From Ceratodon purpureus (lineage: Eukaryota > Streptophyta > Bryopsida > Pseudoditrichales > Ditrichaceae), in assembly GCA_014871385.1 (NCBI GenBank), contig CM026432.1, positions 1,629,194-1,693,193 of the forward strand: DNA of 64,000 bases, given 5' to 3'. Below, one piece after another: positions 13,423 through 26,300 of the stretch. The notes beneath the pieces are model-generated. The model was not told where the DNA came from. It worked only from the letters and a program-made list of their open reading frames with translations, and did not search any database. A program made the position numbers and the translations under genes. The stretch's first letter is position 1, and each line of letters begins with the position of its first letter.

Positions 13423-14237
13423 GCAGGCGCTCAGCCAGCAGTTGTTAGAAAGTTGACATATTTTAACATGATCCCATTTGTGCATTTTGGTCGAAGATGG
13501 ATCTACAGTGGATATGGCGTCACCAGTAGATCTCGGAGGATTTCTTTGTATATTTGACCTGAACTGAAAGCTGCGGTCAATTAGACTCACACCCCTGGAA
13601 GACAATCACAGTAGCTGGTGATGAGAATCAGAACTACCTACTGTCATTTGTAACCCATATGTCTTCATTACAGGGCGTAGCTCTGTTCAAAGTAGTTTGA
13701 CAAGTGCTACGATTTCATTAAAAACTTGTAAGCATCTTTGCACAAGACAATTCTTTTGAATTGAAGTGTACACAACCATTGATCTAACAAAGGCGTCACT
13801 TGGTACACACTGTTTTGTGAATTAAATATTTACTTCACAAGGCAGTCAAAGCTTGCAAGCAACTTTCAAACCAGGACTGCTAGTATATAAAGCGGAAGCT
13901 GAGTTAGCCCATTTCTAGTGGAAACTTAATCCTGTGACTCTCTACACTACTAAGGTAGAAACACCTTAAACCGGGCGAATAAGAGATTCAGCATGGTTGT
14001 GGACCTCGTGTGTACTGTTTGTAATTTTTCCTGGATGGGGAAACAGGAGGGAGAGTGAATGCAAAAATTTCCAGAATTAAATAGCAAAAATTGAATTTAC
14101 TACAAATTTTTGAAGTCAAAAGTGTACATGACCTTAAAGTGATCAGTAGACTCTCCTTTTGTGGCGCTCACGCATGTAGCTAAAACCGTGCAAATAGAGT
14201 TAATGAACCATGAATCTATGAACCAACCACCTCCCTA

Positions 14238-14243
14238 CACGTG
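14238..14243. promoter_or_regulatory. G-box (CACGTG) upstream of peroxiredoxin
   Basis: Palindromic CACGTG in the context tacacgtgtcc, about 1.16 kb before the 1-Cys peroxiredoxin start. It is a binding core for plant bZIP and bHLH factors. Its distance weakens the case compared with the copy at 14662. Confidence 0.4.
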
Positions 14244-14661
14244 TCCATATCGAGTCACTATTCATGAACTATTTATGAAATTGCTGTGCACGCAATAAGG
14301 TTCATGCCATGGGCGGCACAGGGGCGGTCTACCCTGCGCTTCTGGGGGCCGCCCGGTTTAAGGTGTTTCTACCTTACATGGAGTAACTTTGTCTATGAAG
14401 ATGAGGATGAGGATGGGCTCCGTTACTCCCGGCTTGTCTTTGCAGTAAGTTCTGAAGCAAATTCTGAAGGTTATAAATAGCATGTTCTTCAAGAATCACC
14501 GTTATAAAAGATGAAGAGAGATTCTGGTTTCACGATTCATTGAACTCAAAAAGCTCGTACCCCAAATAACAGAACTAGACCGACCCAAGTCGATGAAATT
14601 ACAACCAACCAAAATATTTCTAAAAACAAGGAAAAAAAAACAATAAAAGATAAAGCCATGA

Positions 14662-14667
14662 CACGTG
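14662..14667. promoter_or_regulatory. ABRE/G-box (ACACGTGGG) upstream of peroxiredoxin
   Basis: CACGTG in the context gacacgtggga matches the strong abscisic-acid response element core (ACGTGG). Plant 1-Cys peroxiredoxins are known as dehydration- and ABA-induced genes, so the site agrees with the downstream product. Confidence 0.5.
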
Positions 14668-14919
14668 GGAAGTGACATCGGAGACTGTCGAACTTGTGAT
14701 GATCTTGTGTAAATCCTGTGCGGCCGTGTGCAAACATGCGCAAACCTGTGCGTTTCATGAGATCCTGGAACAGCGAACATACTCAAATATCTGATGAGTC
14801 GTAACTCGGAGTCCAACTCGAAGTTGTGGCGACATGGTGAAGCGCCAGTGGGAACAAGACTAATACTTTTCTGGAGTCTTTTGCGACCACTTGGCATAAC
14901 AGTCACGGACGGCACTTGG

Positions 14920-14927
14920 CATGCATG
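14920..14927. promoter_or_regulatory. RY element (CATGCATG)
   Basis: CATGCATG is the RY core bound by B3 factors such as ABI3. It lies about 250 bp downstream of the ABRE-like site and 470 bp before the peroxiredoxin ATG. The ABRE plus RY pair is typical of ABI3-controlled, desiccation-related plant genes. Confidence 0.5.
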
Positions 14928-15397
14928 CGGTTCCCAGCTCATGCTCCTTCCCCTCCACCTTCTATTTGGGCTGCCCTGCCAACTCCATTGCCACAATAAC
15001 TTAGTAACATTGCTCTTGCATTTCATACTTTCAAGCTTTGTGTCTTGTGAACCAAGTTTGTGATCTGAGGTCAGTTTCTTGTCCATCTTTGCTCGGTATC
15101 CTACTGTGGGTTCGTGTGTTTCATCCTGAGCTGAGAACTTTGGGTGAACTTTGGTTCTTTCATTTCTTGGTGGAAGGGTTTATCAGGTCTGGGATTGAGT
15201 TAGAAGGTCATGGTGATGTGTTCTTGTTTTCCAAGTAGCTTTGGTTGTGTGGTTTATTCGAGTTGTCAAGAAGGCCAAGATGAGGTTTTGGAGGGGTTTA
15301 AGGATGATGACGTTGGGCTGCTTGGACTGCAGGTGTGAGATTTATTGAAGGTTTTAGAGCACTCAAGAAACAAGGTTGTTTTTTTAAGTTGAACAAG

Positions 15398-16499
15398 ATG
15401 GGAGGCGGATGGGCTTTGGGAGAGTTGGTGCCTGACATTGAGGCCGACTCAACTATGGGACACATTAAGGTTCGCGATTACTGCAAGGAGTCTGGCTGGA
15501 CCATCATCTTTTCCCACCCTGGTATGTGAAACCAGAGCTTGCGCCTTTGAGTTTTTGCAGCATCATCAAGATAGAAAATTATCAACCGACCAATATCATC
15601 ATGTGTGAATATGAACATTTTGTTGATGTGCATGTTGATGACATCCGTTTTCATTTCGTTGTTTGGAACAGGTGATTACACCCCGGTGTGCACTACGGAG
15701 TTGGGAAAGATCGCTGCCTACAACCCTGAGTTCGAGAAGCGTGGTGTGAAGCTCCTAGGTCTCTCCACCGACTCTGTTGAGGATCACCAGGGCTGGATCA
15801 AGGACATCGAATCCTACACCGTGAGTAAACATATCTCTACCTTCTTATACGCGGCACACAGAAAAGAGTGGATTGGTATTGGTATATAGCAGTGCATGGC
15901 TGCATGAACCTTGGTATCCTCTTGGTACTTTAAATGGTATTTTGAAACTCCAACAAAAATTAACTTTTATTCATCTCCTGAACAGCCTGATGCGCCAGTA
16001 CTGTACCCAATTCTTGCCGACCCCGACCGCAAGATCACAGTGGCCCTCAACATGATGGACCCTGATGAGAAGGACGCCAACGGCAGGCCCTTGGCTTCTC
16101 GTGCTTTGCACATCGTTGGCCCAGACTGCAGGGTACATACTTCTCTTCCTTTCAAAACCCAATAGTTCATCATTCTCTTTTTCTGTGCCCTGTTTTATGT
16201 CTTCCATATTGAACTGTCACCCTAACCCTCCTCGGTTTCACATCTGACAGCTGAAGTTGAGTTTCTTGTACCCCGGCACAACCGGCCGCAACTTCGACGA
16301 GGTGTTGCGTGTGCTCGACTCTCTCCAGCTTGCATCCAGGCACAAGATTGCCACCCCAGCCAACTGGCAGAAGGGTGAGCCTGTAGTGATCTCTCCCTCT
16401 GTCTCTGACGAGAAGGCGAAGCAAATGTTCCCCCAAGGATGGGAAACTGTCAACCTCCCCTCTGGCCAGCCATACCTGCGCATGACCTTCGTGGAGTAG
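15398..16499 (+). CDS. PER1: 1-Cys peroxiredoxin (Prx6/PER1 class)
   Basis: Four exons (15398-15521, 15672-15820, 15986-16132, 16251-16499) give 222 aa, the usual length for the class. The enzyme reduces hydrogen peroxide and organic peroxides through one peroxidatic cysteine. The active-site block is FSHPGDYTPVCTTE with Thr45 and peroxidatic Cys48, and the 1-Cys-type C-terminal domain has TGRNFDEVLR, HKIATPANW and FPQGWETVNLPSG. There is no second VCP motif as in 2-Cys enzymes. Other cysteines are Cys29 and Cys139. Plant relatives often carry a bipartite nuclear signal near the C-terminus; here that stretch is poorer in lysine, so nuclear targeting is doubtful. The ATG opens the conserved MGGGWALGELVPD start, and an upstream in-frame extension does not look conserved. 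An AATAAA follows the stop. Upstream ABRE and RY motifs suggest dehydration or ABA control. Confidence 0.95.
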
Positions 16500-16570
16500 G
16501 CTTCTAGAGAGTAGTCTAATGCCAGTTGCATCTCACCATCCCTGTGCATAATCTTGTCTTAGATAAGTTA

Positions 16571-16576
16571 AATAAA
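16571..16576 (+). terminator. Polyadenylation signal AATAAA
   Basis: AATAAA lies 72 nt after the peroxiredoxin stop codon, a normal distance for a plant near-upstream poly(A) element. Confidence 0.45.
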
Positions 16577-16599
16577 TCTATCTGTTGCATCACCAATAC

Positions 16600-19500
16600 A
16601 GGACCAGAATTTAAATACCATGGTGATCTTCTGAGCATTTCATCAAGCTTTGGTTTGTGGAATTGTCTTCAAGTTCACAGGTTCTGAATCGTTTGATAGA
16701 CCTTTTGTACTGGTAGCCCTGGAATACAACAGAATTTTGCCGGAGTTCATATTATCGATCTGTTGCTTGAAATCAGTGTGGAATGTGATTTGCTCTTTTG
16801 TCATCCGGATGTACAATCACATTGTCATAATTCCAATCACTTTGGTTGCTGCATCAGGAATTCCAATTTATGGTCTGTTGAACTGACCTCAAATTTGGAG
16901 ATACATATTTGATTGATATGATTATGCTCTTTCATCTATGTTTATAATACTTCTAAAGCTACTTCGGAAGGACAAGAAGCTTGAACTGGTGATGATCTTG
17001 TAAGCAAAAGTACTAAAAGCTTAGATGTTGGTTTCTTAAAAACGCTTCTTTGATTAATCTCTTGTACTGTTTGACACACTTTTTTTGTTGCTCGAAGTGA
17101 TTACTTGTGTCGTGACGTTGGCCTGAAATTGCATTTTGACTCTGGCTTGAGCTGCATGTGAATGGTTTAGACGATGTAAGTGGTTATCCTCAGCATGAGG
17201 ATGATTCGGAAACCATGGTTATGCATGCGTGCATGTTACTTGTAGAATGTGCATTTTTCTGTGACTCTTCTGTTTTCTGAGAAGACAACTGAATACCAGT
17301 CTTCGTTGGAACATTGAATAAACTGCTTTAACATGAGTGGCTTTAAGGTAACAGCACCATAAATGGACACATTTGGAGCGTTTCTGCTGTATAAATGGCA
17401 CAGGGTCAAAAAACTGGCAATTGTAGTGAGGACGGACTCAAAAAAATTTAAATTTTTTGGAATGGTACTAAGGGTAGAATGCCGCATTCGGGACCCCACC
17501 CAGTGCATGTGCTGGATGTGAACATTTGAGGAGTGGCCATGGCTGGGGTCCTAAATGCAGCAGGTGACCCTGGTATTAAATTCATTGTACATTCCAAAAG
17601 CCTAAAAATTAAAGTTGTGTTGTGTGATATATGTAGAGGATGAACAATTTAAAACACGTTTATGACATTTTTATTACATTTTTCAAGACATAAATATGCA
17701 TAACTTGGATTTATCTTTGATTTAAATATGTCAAAAACTTTGTTCTACAAAAGTATTAAACTTATTACAAAACTGTCACAAAAGTAAAGTTATAATTATG
17801 TTGGGATTAGAATAATGTGTCATTTTTTATTGTATATAGATATGTTTTATCAATGAAACAAAAGCATACATTTTTATTTTAGCACAAATTTGTAGGAGTT
17901 TTCAAATTTGACTATGACTTGACTTATAATTACACAAGTAAACTTCAAATTAGTTATATAAAATTTTGTTACTTGGCATTGGAGAATCCTCCAGTATTTT
18001 AGCAATGCAACAATTCATATTTGTAATGAACTATCAATAAATTTTATATACATGTACTCTTCATGATTGTTAAAATTAATTGATTCTATATCATTTTTGT
18101 TATTTTAAGTATATTTTCACAAAATTATGACAATTATGAATTATAAATATTATTTCTTTAAATTATTAAGAAATATTATTTTCCATTGATTATTTTGAAT
18201 TTGTTATAGCGTGTTTACATATAAATAGACCTTTATTACATTTTTAACATATTATGTTTTTATGTTTGACCTTTATAAATTTAAGTAAACTATGTTTGAT
18301 TTGCTTTTGGATTGAAAGAATAATAAGCAATGTTATTGGAATTGTAGAGCTATAAATAATTATAAGCAAATTTCTTTGCCTTTATATATATTTAAGCACA
18401 GAAGTAAAACAATTTATTCACGTGTTTAAATCATGACAATACTTGAATTATGAAACATTATGTTCATTGTAAATACTGTAGTAATATATTTTTATAGATT
18501 TCTTACAACAATTCATTAAGTTCTCATAATATGTATTTGTCAATTCCAATTATATATGGTAATATCTTAGACATAAAACAAATGCATCTTTTGTTTTGTT
18601 TTTATATTAAATTGTGTAAAATAATGATTCATTAAAATGATGCATTCTATGTATTTTAAAATTGTTGTTGCAGTTGAATTATTCAAAAATACATTGATAT
18701 GTACTTATATGATGAAAAAATTGTTAATAATTTTTCAATTATTTTTCACAATTTTGAAATAACACAATATTAGATTTTATGCAATTTTGGTGTTAAAAAA
18801 TGTTTTATATTTTTATAATAAAATTAAAATATATTGAATGTATGATGTTGTCATTTATTTTTTTATTAAAATTGAAATCATATATACGGAGTTGTTACAT
18901 AGAATATGTTGCTATAAATATCCATCATTTAATTGGTAAATTCACACATTATACCAAAGATTTTTAACTGTTTTTTAAATCCACTCTTCAATGCTTTTAA
19001 AGTTAGATTCTAAAAATTCCTTCATTATGAATGCTAGTTTTGTACTTCCATAATTTTTAAATATAAATTTCTATAGTTGTCAACTTTGGAACAACAACTT
19101 ATATATCTTTTTGTATTATTAATTGTTGATACTTGTGAACCATTTTGACTTTATTTTAGTTTGCAATATCATGCATAGATATGACAGTTTAATATAAAAA
19201 TATACAATTTTTTCAATTAATCTCTAATTTTCACTAAATATTGTAAATCATTTAAAACCAAATAACGTGAATTAAATGGTTTACTACATTCTTTTTATAT
19301 ACGTTTAGGATTTACGGTGAATTTGTGCTTGCTTTGGCATTAGGTTTAATGTCATGCCTAGTGGCTTTTTTGGTCATAATCCTCGTAGGAGTAGTTTTTT
19401 GTCATTAACTTAATCATATCCTATGTCAACATTCATGATGATTCCCTAGTATTTATGTGTTTCAAAAAAATGTCCATAAACTTTGTCGACAGAGCTCTAG

Positions 19501-19748
19501 AGCAATTGCTTCTGAAGTCACTTCATCGAGGAGAAAGACAATGCATCTAAGGACGTAGAGGTCCTAAACTGTTGTTCCAAATATGACCCCTTTCACACTT
19601 CTTTCCACCCATGAAGGAGCTTCAAGTCCTTCAAAAGTCCTTTCAAGGACTTTTCCACTACTAATCCTCTTGTGCAATTTAATAATTTAGATTAATTTAA
19701 AAATATAAACAGATGAAGATAGGATTCTTAGACATAAATTATTATACT

Positions 19749-19842
<94 letters not shown>

Positions 19843-22340
19843 CCATTTTATGTAATGAAATGTGCAATATAAAAACTTTTGAAGGTGTAATATGTTATTT
19901 AAGTTTTTAAATTCATTTCCTTATTACTTACGAACATTTATATTAGCTCCCCAAAATTTACGCCGAAAAAGTACATTTTACTTGTCCGCATGATTCCTTT
20001 TAGTGAAAATCCGGAATTAAGACTGTTTCATTTATTTCTATAAAAGGACATGAAAGGATTTGAAAAACATTTCCTAATTTAATTATAATGATTGGTATTG
20101 CTTAATCCTATGCTAAGTAACTTAAATTTAATATTGGTAAAGGCCAAGTAAATTCCCCACCAACTGTGGGATCGTTAAAAATAAGCAGTAAATAGGTGGA
20201 GACACTCCTTTTTAGCACTCAAACCGGAACCGAATACATATTCTTCTTCTACCTTTTGTATGGCCCTCCGCACCACTAGCACCTCTACAAGCACCTTTTA
20301 CATCTCGAACACGTGATTTTGGTCTAGCGTTTTCTCTCACAAAAGAATATGTAATCACTTTAATGGACCAAGTGGTGCATCTAAGAAAAAGTAGCACATG
20401 CTGGTTGCAAAGTTTAGAAGACGGATGAAGTGGAAAATGTAGATGTTCTTTTACATTGAAAATGACTAAAAAATTGCATTTCCAACAATACCATCCTTAC
20501 AGAAGTTTTTTTCTCTAAATAATGGATCATCAATGGTGAGATGTTTTACTTCTACAAACTCTTTATGAATGTTGGACAATTGAAATAAAAACTCTTATAG
20601 TGCACTTTTATTCAATAATTGGTCATGAATAACTAGTAGTGTCTTCATTTTATAAAAAAGCTTTTATTTAGTTTTATGTTAAAAATTTATTTCTTAGAAA
20701 TTGTAAAGTTTGAGTTAATGCTAAATTTGCATCAAATTTCCATCAAAATTGCCTTTGCATAAACAAAAGTTTAGATTGAATTTTGCAAAAACTTGCAAGT
20801 TATTTAAATTTTCAACTTTTAACTATTATTGCAATAAGTTTTAAGTTGTACATAGTATAGAATTGTACAAATTTAATTTTTAAATCTACATGCTAAAACT
20901 TTCATTTATAAATCAATTTTAGTGTTTTTTCCAAAAATAAAAATAAAATCTAATAATTTTATTTAAATTTACAAATTAAAATATGTTGTAACGATAAAAC
21001 ACAATGATAAAAATTAATCAAATAGAATATTATTAGAATATTAAAATAGAGTATGCACGTGTGCAATGTTTTATGAGTTAAGTGTTATTAGAAATCTACA
21101 AATTATAGGCAAAAATATGAAATTTAGTTCATATAACAACTATGCACTTTAGTTTTTATTGAATATAAAAAACATATTCAAAAAGTGTGATACCAATGTG
21201 ATTTTTTTTTTAATAAGTCAATTTTTACACACAAGAGATGTCACATGTTTTGAAAGGATATCCTATTAAAGAATGTAAAATAACCCAAATTATTCATTTT
21301 TAAATAATTTATTCATGATTTGTTTCAAAATATCCTTGAATTGAATAATAACATCTTATGTAATCTCTCATGTAATTTTGAACATTCTTCTTATGTTTTC
21401 AAATGATTTTTAGTTATTTCTTTATTGTATTAAAATACAAGATTTTTAAAAAGTTACTAGTTGTTTTTTAACTTTGTAAATTTTTTATAACAAAAAAATT
21501 TATAACTTTTTTTTTTGATTTTAATAAAATATAAATATTTATTAAACCAAAGCAAACATTTGAATTAAAAAATAAAAAATAAAAATATTTACATATTATT
21601 TTAGTTGTATTTTAAAAACATGGATAATTTTAAAGAGAGATTTATTAAAAATTAAAAATTAAAAACAATTTATAAAATGAACACAATTAAAAGCATTTTG
21701 ACTCAAAATTTAACCATAATTGTCGTATACGAAGGTAATAGTAGTATTTGAAAAAGTTAAAACTTACTAGCTACAATAAAATAATAGATAAAAACATAGT
21801 CATAAAAAATACAAAATAATGAAATATCAACTTGCTCTAATTCAATAACAATTTATATGTTATTGAATGAGTGATTCTCAATCTTTTTGTGGCAATCCTC
21901 ATAGCAATGCACCAAAAACCACTCTTAATCTTCAAGCATAACAAAATTATGGTATAAACTTTGAACGTCCAAGATTACTTCAAAACTACTTAAAAACTTA
22001 CAACTTCACAATAATATGGTTTGTTTCTTCTTAACAAGACTAATTTTTTGAATTATATAAATTTAATCCATAAAAAGGTGCACACACTTATATGTAACAC
22101 TTTTATGTATGTACACATAATGTCTTTATGTACGTACACATAATGTACATAATGTATCAAAAGTACATTTTGATATACACCTTCTTGTACCACTCAACAC
22201 TTTGAATAATTAAAAATTAAGTTCCTTGAAAAAAGCCATAACTTGCAAATTTCTCAGACTTGGGCATCTCCTGATATCAAGGATTCACAACAACTCTTTA
22301 CAACAAATTCGAAACTTGTAAGTTAGATATACTAAATTCC
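16600..22340. other. AT-rich gene-free block
   Basis: After the peroxiredoxin 3' region, roughly 17.5-22.3 kb is strongly AT-rich, with no gene I can support and only short shadow frames. It contains a (TA)n array (19754-19841) and short repeated words such as gtacacataatgt near 22110-22155. A somewhat less AT-rich stretch at 20180-20420 (-) has a 61-codon frame, not convincing as a gene. The composition fits old, decayed repeat DNA. Confidence 0.6.
19754..19841. repeat. (TA)n microsatellite, about 88 bp
   Basis: An uninterrupted TA dinucleotide run. It is self-complementary and likely to vary in length between individuals and to be hard to assemble. Confidence 0.95.
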
Positions 22341-22615
22341 TGATAAAATGCTCTAAGCTAGGTGTCAGCTCAGACGGTGTCCACAAATTTCTCCTTTCCA
22401 AATATTTTCCATCCTCAAAGGACTGAGCCAGCAATTCCCAGTGCTGTCCAGGTCACCAAGTTCGAACAGCCACTGCAACTCGTCGCTGCCCAGTCACGCC
22501 CCCCACGTCCGGTGAAACCGATGATAATATTTCATCGCTTGTCCTCTTCCGCCCCTGCCCCTGCAGGCATCTTCCCTCCATCCCACGGCGCTCGCCGCGC
22601 CCCCCTCCCATCCCG

Positions 22616-22993
22616 CGGCGCCCGATCCCACCATCTCCATCCCAACCGACTCCCTTCCTCTAAGGAACCCCTTCCCAAATCCCGTCACCGCATCCCAAAA
22701 CCACCACCATCTGCCCCAAATGTACATTCAAGTGCATCAGATGTACACAGGTCGTAGGCCATTGCAGTAACGGGAACAGTGATGGTTTTTGAGTACGCAT
22801 CCCGAAGGGATGCATACACATGATCGACACTGTCCGCATTCCTGCAATGGTCTACGACCGGTATACATCTGAACCTCTTGAATGTACATTTTGAGCAGAT
22901 GGTGGTGGTTTTAGGATGCGGTGACGGGATTTGGGAACGGGTTCCTAAGAGGAAGGGAGTTGGTTGGGTTGGAAATGTTAGGATTGGGCGCCG
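22616..22993. repeat. Long inverted repeat (about 188-bp arms, 3-nt loop)
   Basis: The left arm (22616-22803) and right arm (22807-22993) pair base for base around a GAA centre. Paired coordinates sum to about 45610 along the arms, so there are almost no indels. Examples are CATCCC/GGGATG at the centre, TGTACATTCA at 22721 against 22880-22889, and CGGCGCCC at 22616 against GGGCGCCG at 22986. Identity by eye is about 80-85%. The outer half is GC-rich. It lies about 400 bp upstream of the GBSS start codon. Confidence 0.9.
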
Positions 22994-23053
22994 AAGACTT
23001 AATTGAACGATTTGAGTAGATTTGTTGGTTCCAGTAGTAGATGATGACGGCTG

Positions 23054-23106
23054 TGACGGGTTTGGGGTGCAATGACGGGTTTGGGGTGCAATGACGGGTT
23101 TGGGGA
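23054..23106. repeat. 19-bp tandem repeat, nearly three copies
   Basis: The unit TGACGGGTTTGGGGTGCAA occurs twice in full and a third time in part, between the long palindrome and the GBSS start. It probably lies in the GBSS promoter. Confidence 0.85.
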
Positions 23107-23398
23107 TTGGGCGCTGGAATGTCTAGAATTCAAGAAAACACACACGCACCACGAATTCGACTGGCGTGTAATCGGAGGCGGCTTCGGAGATCGAGTCCCG
23201 AAGCTGTTTCGAGTGTGGGATGCGCGGGTTCCTGAGCTGGGAGACTAGTGGGTTCTAGTTCGGTGTGTGGAGTCCGGTGTCTAGATTGTAAGTTAAGGCA
23301 TCAGGTGGTGTTTTTCTGAACTCGTGGGTCTAGTTTGCGAGCTCGGGGACTGCGTCGCGATTGATTGCACGAGCTGGGCGTTGAGTTCTAGGCAGGCG

Positions 23399-26300
23399 AT
23401 GGCGATGGCGGTGGCGTCGACGCAGGCGTTGGGAGTGGCACTGTCGGTGAAGACGCCGGGTTGTCGATGCGGGGAGGCGATGACTGGCGCCCCGATGGTG
23501 GCGTTCCAGGGGCTGCGCGCGACGCGCGCAGTGCCGGCGCTGGCGCAGCGCCTGCGGCAGCCGGCCGTGGCGACGGTTCGCCGGCAGGCGAGCACTGCAG
23601 CGGTGCGGTGCGCGGCGACGAATGGTAGCGGGGGCAGGAACCACAGTGGCATGAACCTCGTGTTCGTCGCAGCTGAAGTCGCTCCGTGGAGCAAGACTGG
23701 TGGGCTTGGAGACGTCCTCGGGGGCCTTCCTCCGGCTCTTGCTGTAATTCCCCTTCCTTTTATGGCTTCCAATTTGCCATCGTCGGTTTTGGTGACAATG
23801 TGACATTGTGTGAGGGAGACAGTCGTAGTTGGCATTAGTTTGGAGCTTGAGGTATTTGTACCAATGCTTGTCTCGGAATGTTCAATTTCTTTCCAGCAGT
23901 TGAGCGAGGTTAAGGATTGCTGGATTGGTTCTGAGTGTCTAGTTAGTTTGGAAATTCAGGAGAGGTCGGCGATTGATACTTTTAATGCACCTGCATTGGA
24001 GCTCTAATATGAGCAAAGCGCCGTGTTGCGAATGATTTAGAATGTAAGGTCTTTGTAATTGATGAAGAAATGAATCGGTATTTGGAGAATCACCTCTGCC
24101 TTAGAGACTGAATTAGACCTAATCGTTGCTTTCGAGGTAGTCTTCATTATTCTGAAAATGACCAACTAGCTAACAGAAGGGTTTTGAGGCATTTTCTTCG
24201 CTTTTGAAAATGTTGAGCGGATTTGTTCTGGTTGGAAAGGGATGCTTGTTCATGACATTCCATGTGTTCTTTGGTGTTATGCGAGCTGCTAGAGATGACC
24301 TTAGCTGCCGTCACTGCAGGAGAATCTTTATACTTTGTGGACGTTTAATGCGTCTTAACTACTTTTTTTTGCCTTGGTATTTGAGAATGCAGGCACGAGG
24401 CCATCGTGTGATGACTGTGTCCCCTCGTTATGACCAGTACAAGGATGCTTGGGATACAAACACCCCTCTAGAGGTTCGTTTCTACATTTTTATTTGACTG
24501 GTTTAGAGTACTATAGGTTTCACCCTGTGGCATAGGTATGACATATTTTCAACCGAGGCGATGCAGATCACTATTAACGGGAGGACGGAGACGGTCAACT
24601 TTTTCCACACCCATAAGCGGGGTGTCGACAGAATCTTTGTGGATCATCCACTTTTTCTTGCAAAGGTGGATCTGCTCCCCTTTCACCGAAGCATGTATGA
24701 AGCCTTCTCTCTGTTGCTAATTTGAAGTTAATGGGATTAATGAGAGTTAATCAACATCCTAATTAAGTAGTAGTCAGTAACTGCTGAGCGGTTGCTTTTT
24801 TACTCTTTGGCTTAGGGCTTTGAGTGTCGTCCTTGAGCTTGAAATTCTGACTGATGGTGGAATCATGGCACAGGTCTGGGGGAAAACTGGTAGCAGAATT
24901 TATGGGCCTAATTCTGGAGAGGATTATGATGATAACCAATTTCGATTTCAGCTTCTTGCAAAGGTACAGTGATTTCTGCTGTTTTTCCTGGCTTCAAATA
25001 GAATATTGCATTCCTTTTCTATCTTACTTTTGCGTTAAATCTCATGTGTTTATTGATTTCTCTTGGCACTCTCTGTCCAGGCTGCCATTGAAGTTTCAAG
25101 GGTACTAAGCCTCGACAGCAATGAATTCTTCAGCGGCCCATACGGTAATCTGCAATCTATTGAAAGCTTAAAAATTTGAATCTTTGAAATTTCTATTAAT
25201 TTCTGGCTGGGGGTTCTTAGTCTGAACATTGGGGTATCAGGGTGACGAAATCCTTTGAAGTTCTTTTCACGAACCAAGGGACTACACATTGAAAAACCAT
25301 TTTCAGAAAGATAATAGTTTAGCTTAATAGTGCAGAAAAGGCGTTTTTCATCTGGGTTCAGTACCGTGTTGGTCAAATCGATGATGAGGTGATGAGAGAA
25401 TTAACATGAAGGTTGTATGTGCAGGTGAAAATGTTGTTTTTGTGGCCAATGACTGGCATACGGCCCTTATTCCGTGCTACCTCAAGAGCGATTATAAGCC
25501 CGCTGGACAGTTTGTAAACGCTAAGGTAAGAACAATGACTGACTACAATCATGAACAACCAACGCAATTTCGTGGATATAGAATTGACACTGGCTTCTGG
25601 TGACATTAGCAAGGAGACAGGTTTTCAATGCACGGCATGGAATACTAGATTTTGTTTGTCTAAATGTTCGAGAAATATTGCACCAGTGAACGAAGTATTC
25701 TATGCTAGCTCACTGCTGCAACTTTCTTTGGCAGGTGGCTTTCTGTGTGCACAACATAGCCTACCAAGGACGATTTGCTTTTGCTGATTTCGACAGGCTA
25801 GGCCTGCCAGACGAGTTCCGCAGTTCATTTGATTTTATTGATGGGTAATCTTTCTTTTACCTGACAAATTTTGCTTTGGCTTTGACATGGTTGGCTATTT
25901 TATGAACATACGTGCAACAAAGTCTGTATCATTACTGACTGGTAAGCTTTTAATACTTTCAGGTATGAGAAACCAGTGAAAGGTCGCAAAATCAACTGGA
26001 TGAAGGCAGGGTTCTTGGAGTCAGATTTGAATATGACAGTCAGCCCCAACTATGCCCAAGAGCTCATTTCCGGAATTGACAAAGGAGTTGAGCTCGACAC
26101 TATAGTACGACAGCAAGGAATTGTAGGAATTTGCAACGGAATGGATGTTCAAGAGTGGGACCCTTCTGCCGACAAGCACTTGGACATTCCCTATGATACC
26201 ACCACGGTATGTCCTTTGCATGTCAAATTCAGCAACCCCAGTTCATGCAACATATCACTGTACACTCATTTGGTATTCTAAGTGAAAAATAGTGTTTATA

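Larger units (their letters stand above)
13423..15397. other. Intergenic region with peroxiredoxin promoter
   Basis: This holds the MATE 3' UTR and then the upstream region of the peroxiredoxin gene. A TATATAAAG lies at 13884-13892. It is about 1.5 kb from the next ATG, so it is either unused or followed by a leader intron. A possible leader acceptor (gactgcag) lies near 15331. Open frames at 14502-15086 (-) overlap promoter motifs and do not look like protein. Confidence 0.5.

Noticed and set aside
14502-15086. 194-codon minus frame upstream of the peroxiredoxin
   Set aside because: It covers promoter motifs, has no recognisable domain and uses a non-conserved start; likely chance.
22362-22757. 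131-codon Pro/Ser-rich frame
   Set aside because: It overlaps the left arm of the palindrome, and its composition follows the GC-rich arm; no domain and no splice partners.
23293-23835. Minus-strand frames over GBSS exon 1
   Set aside because: Shadow of a GC-rich transit-peptide exon.
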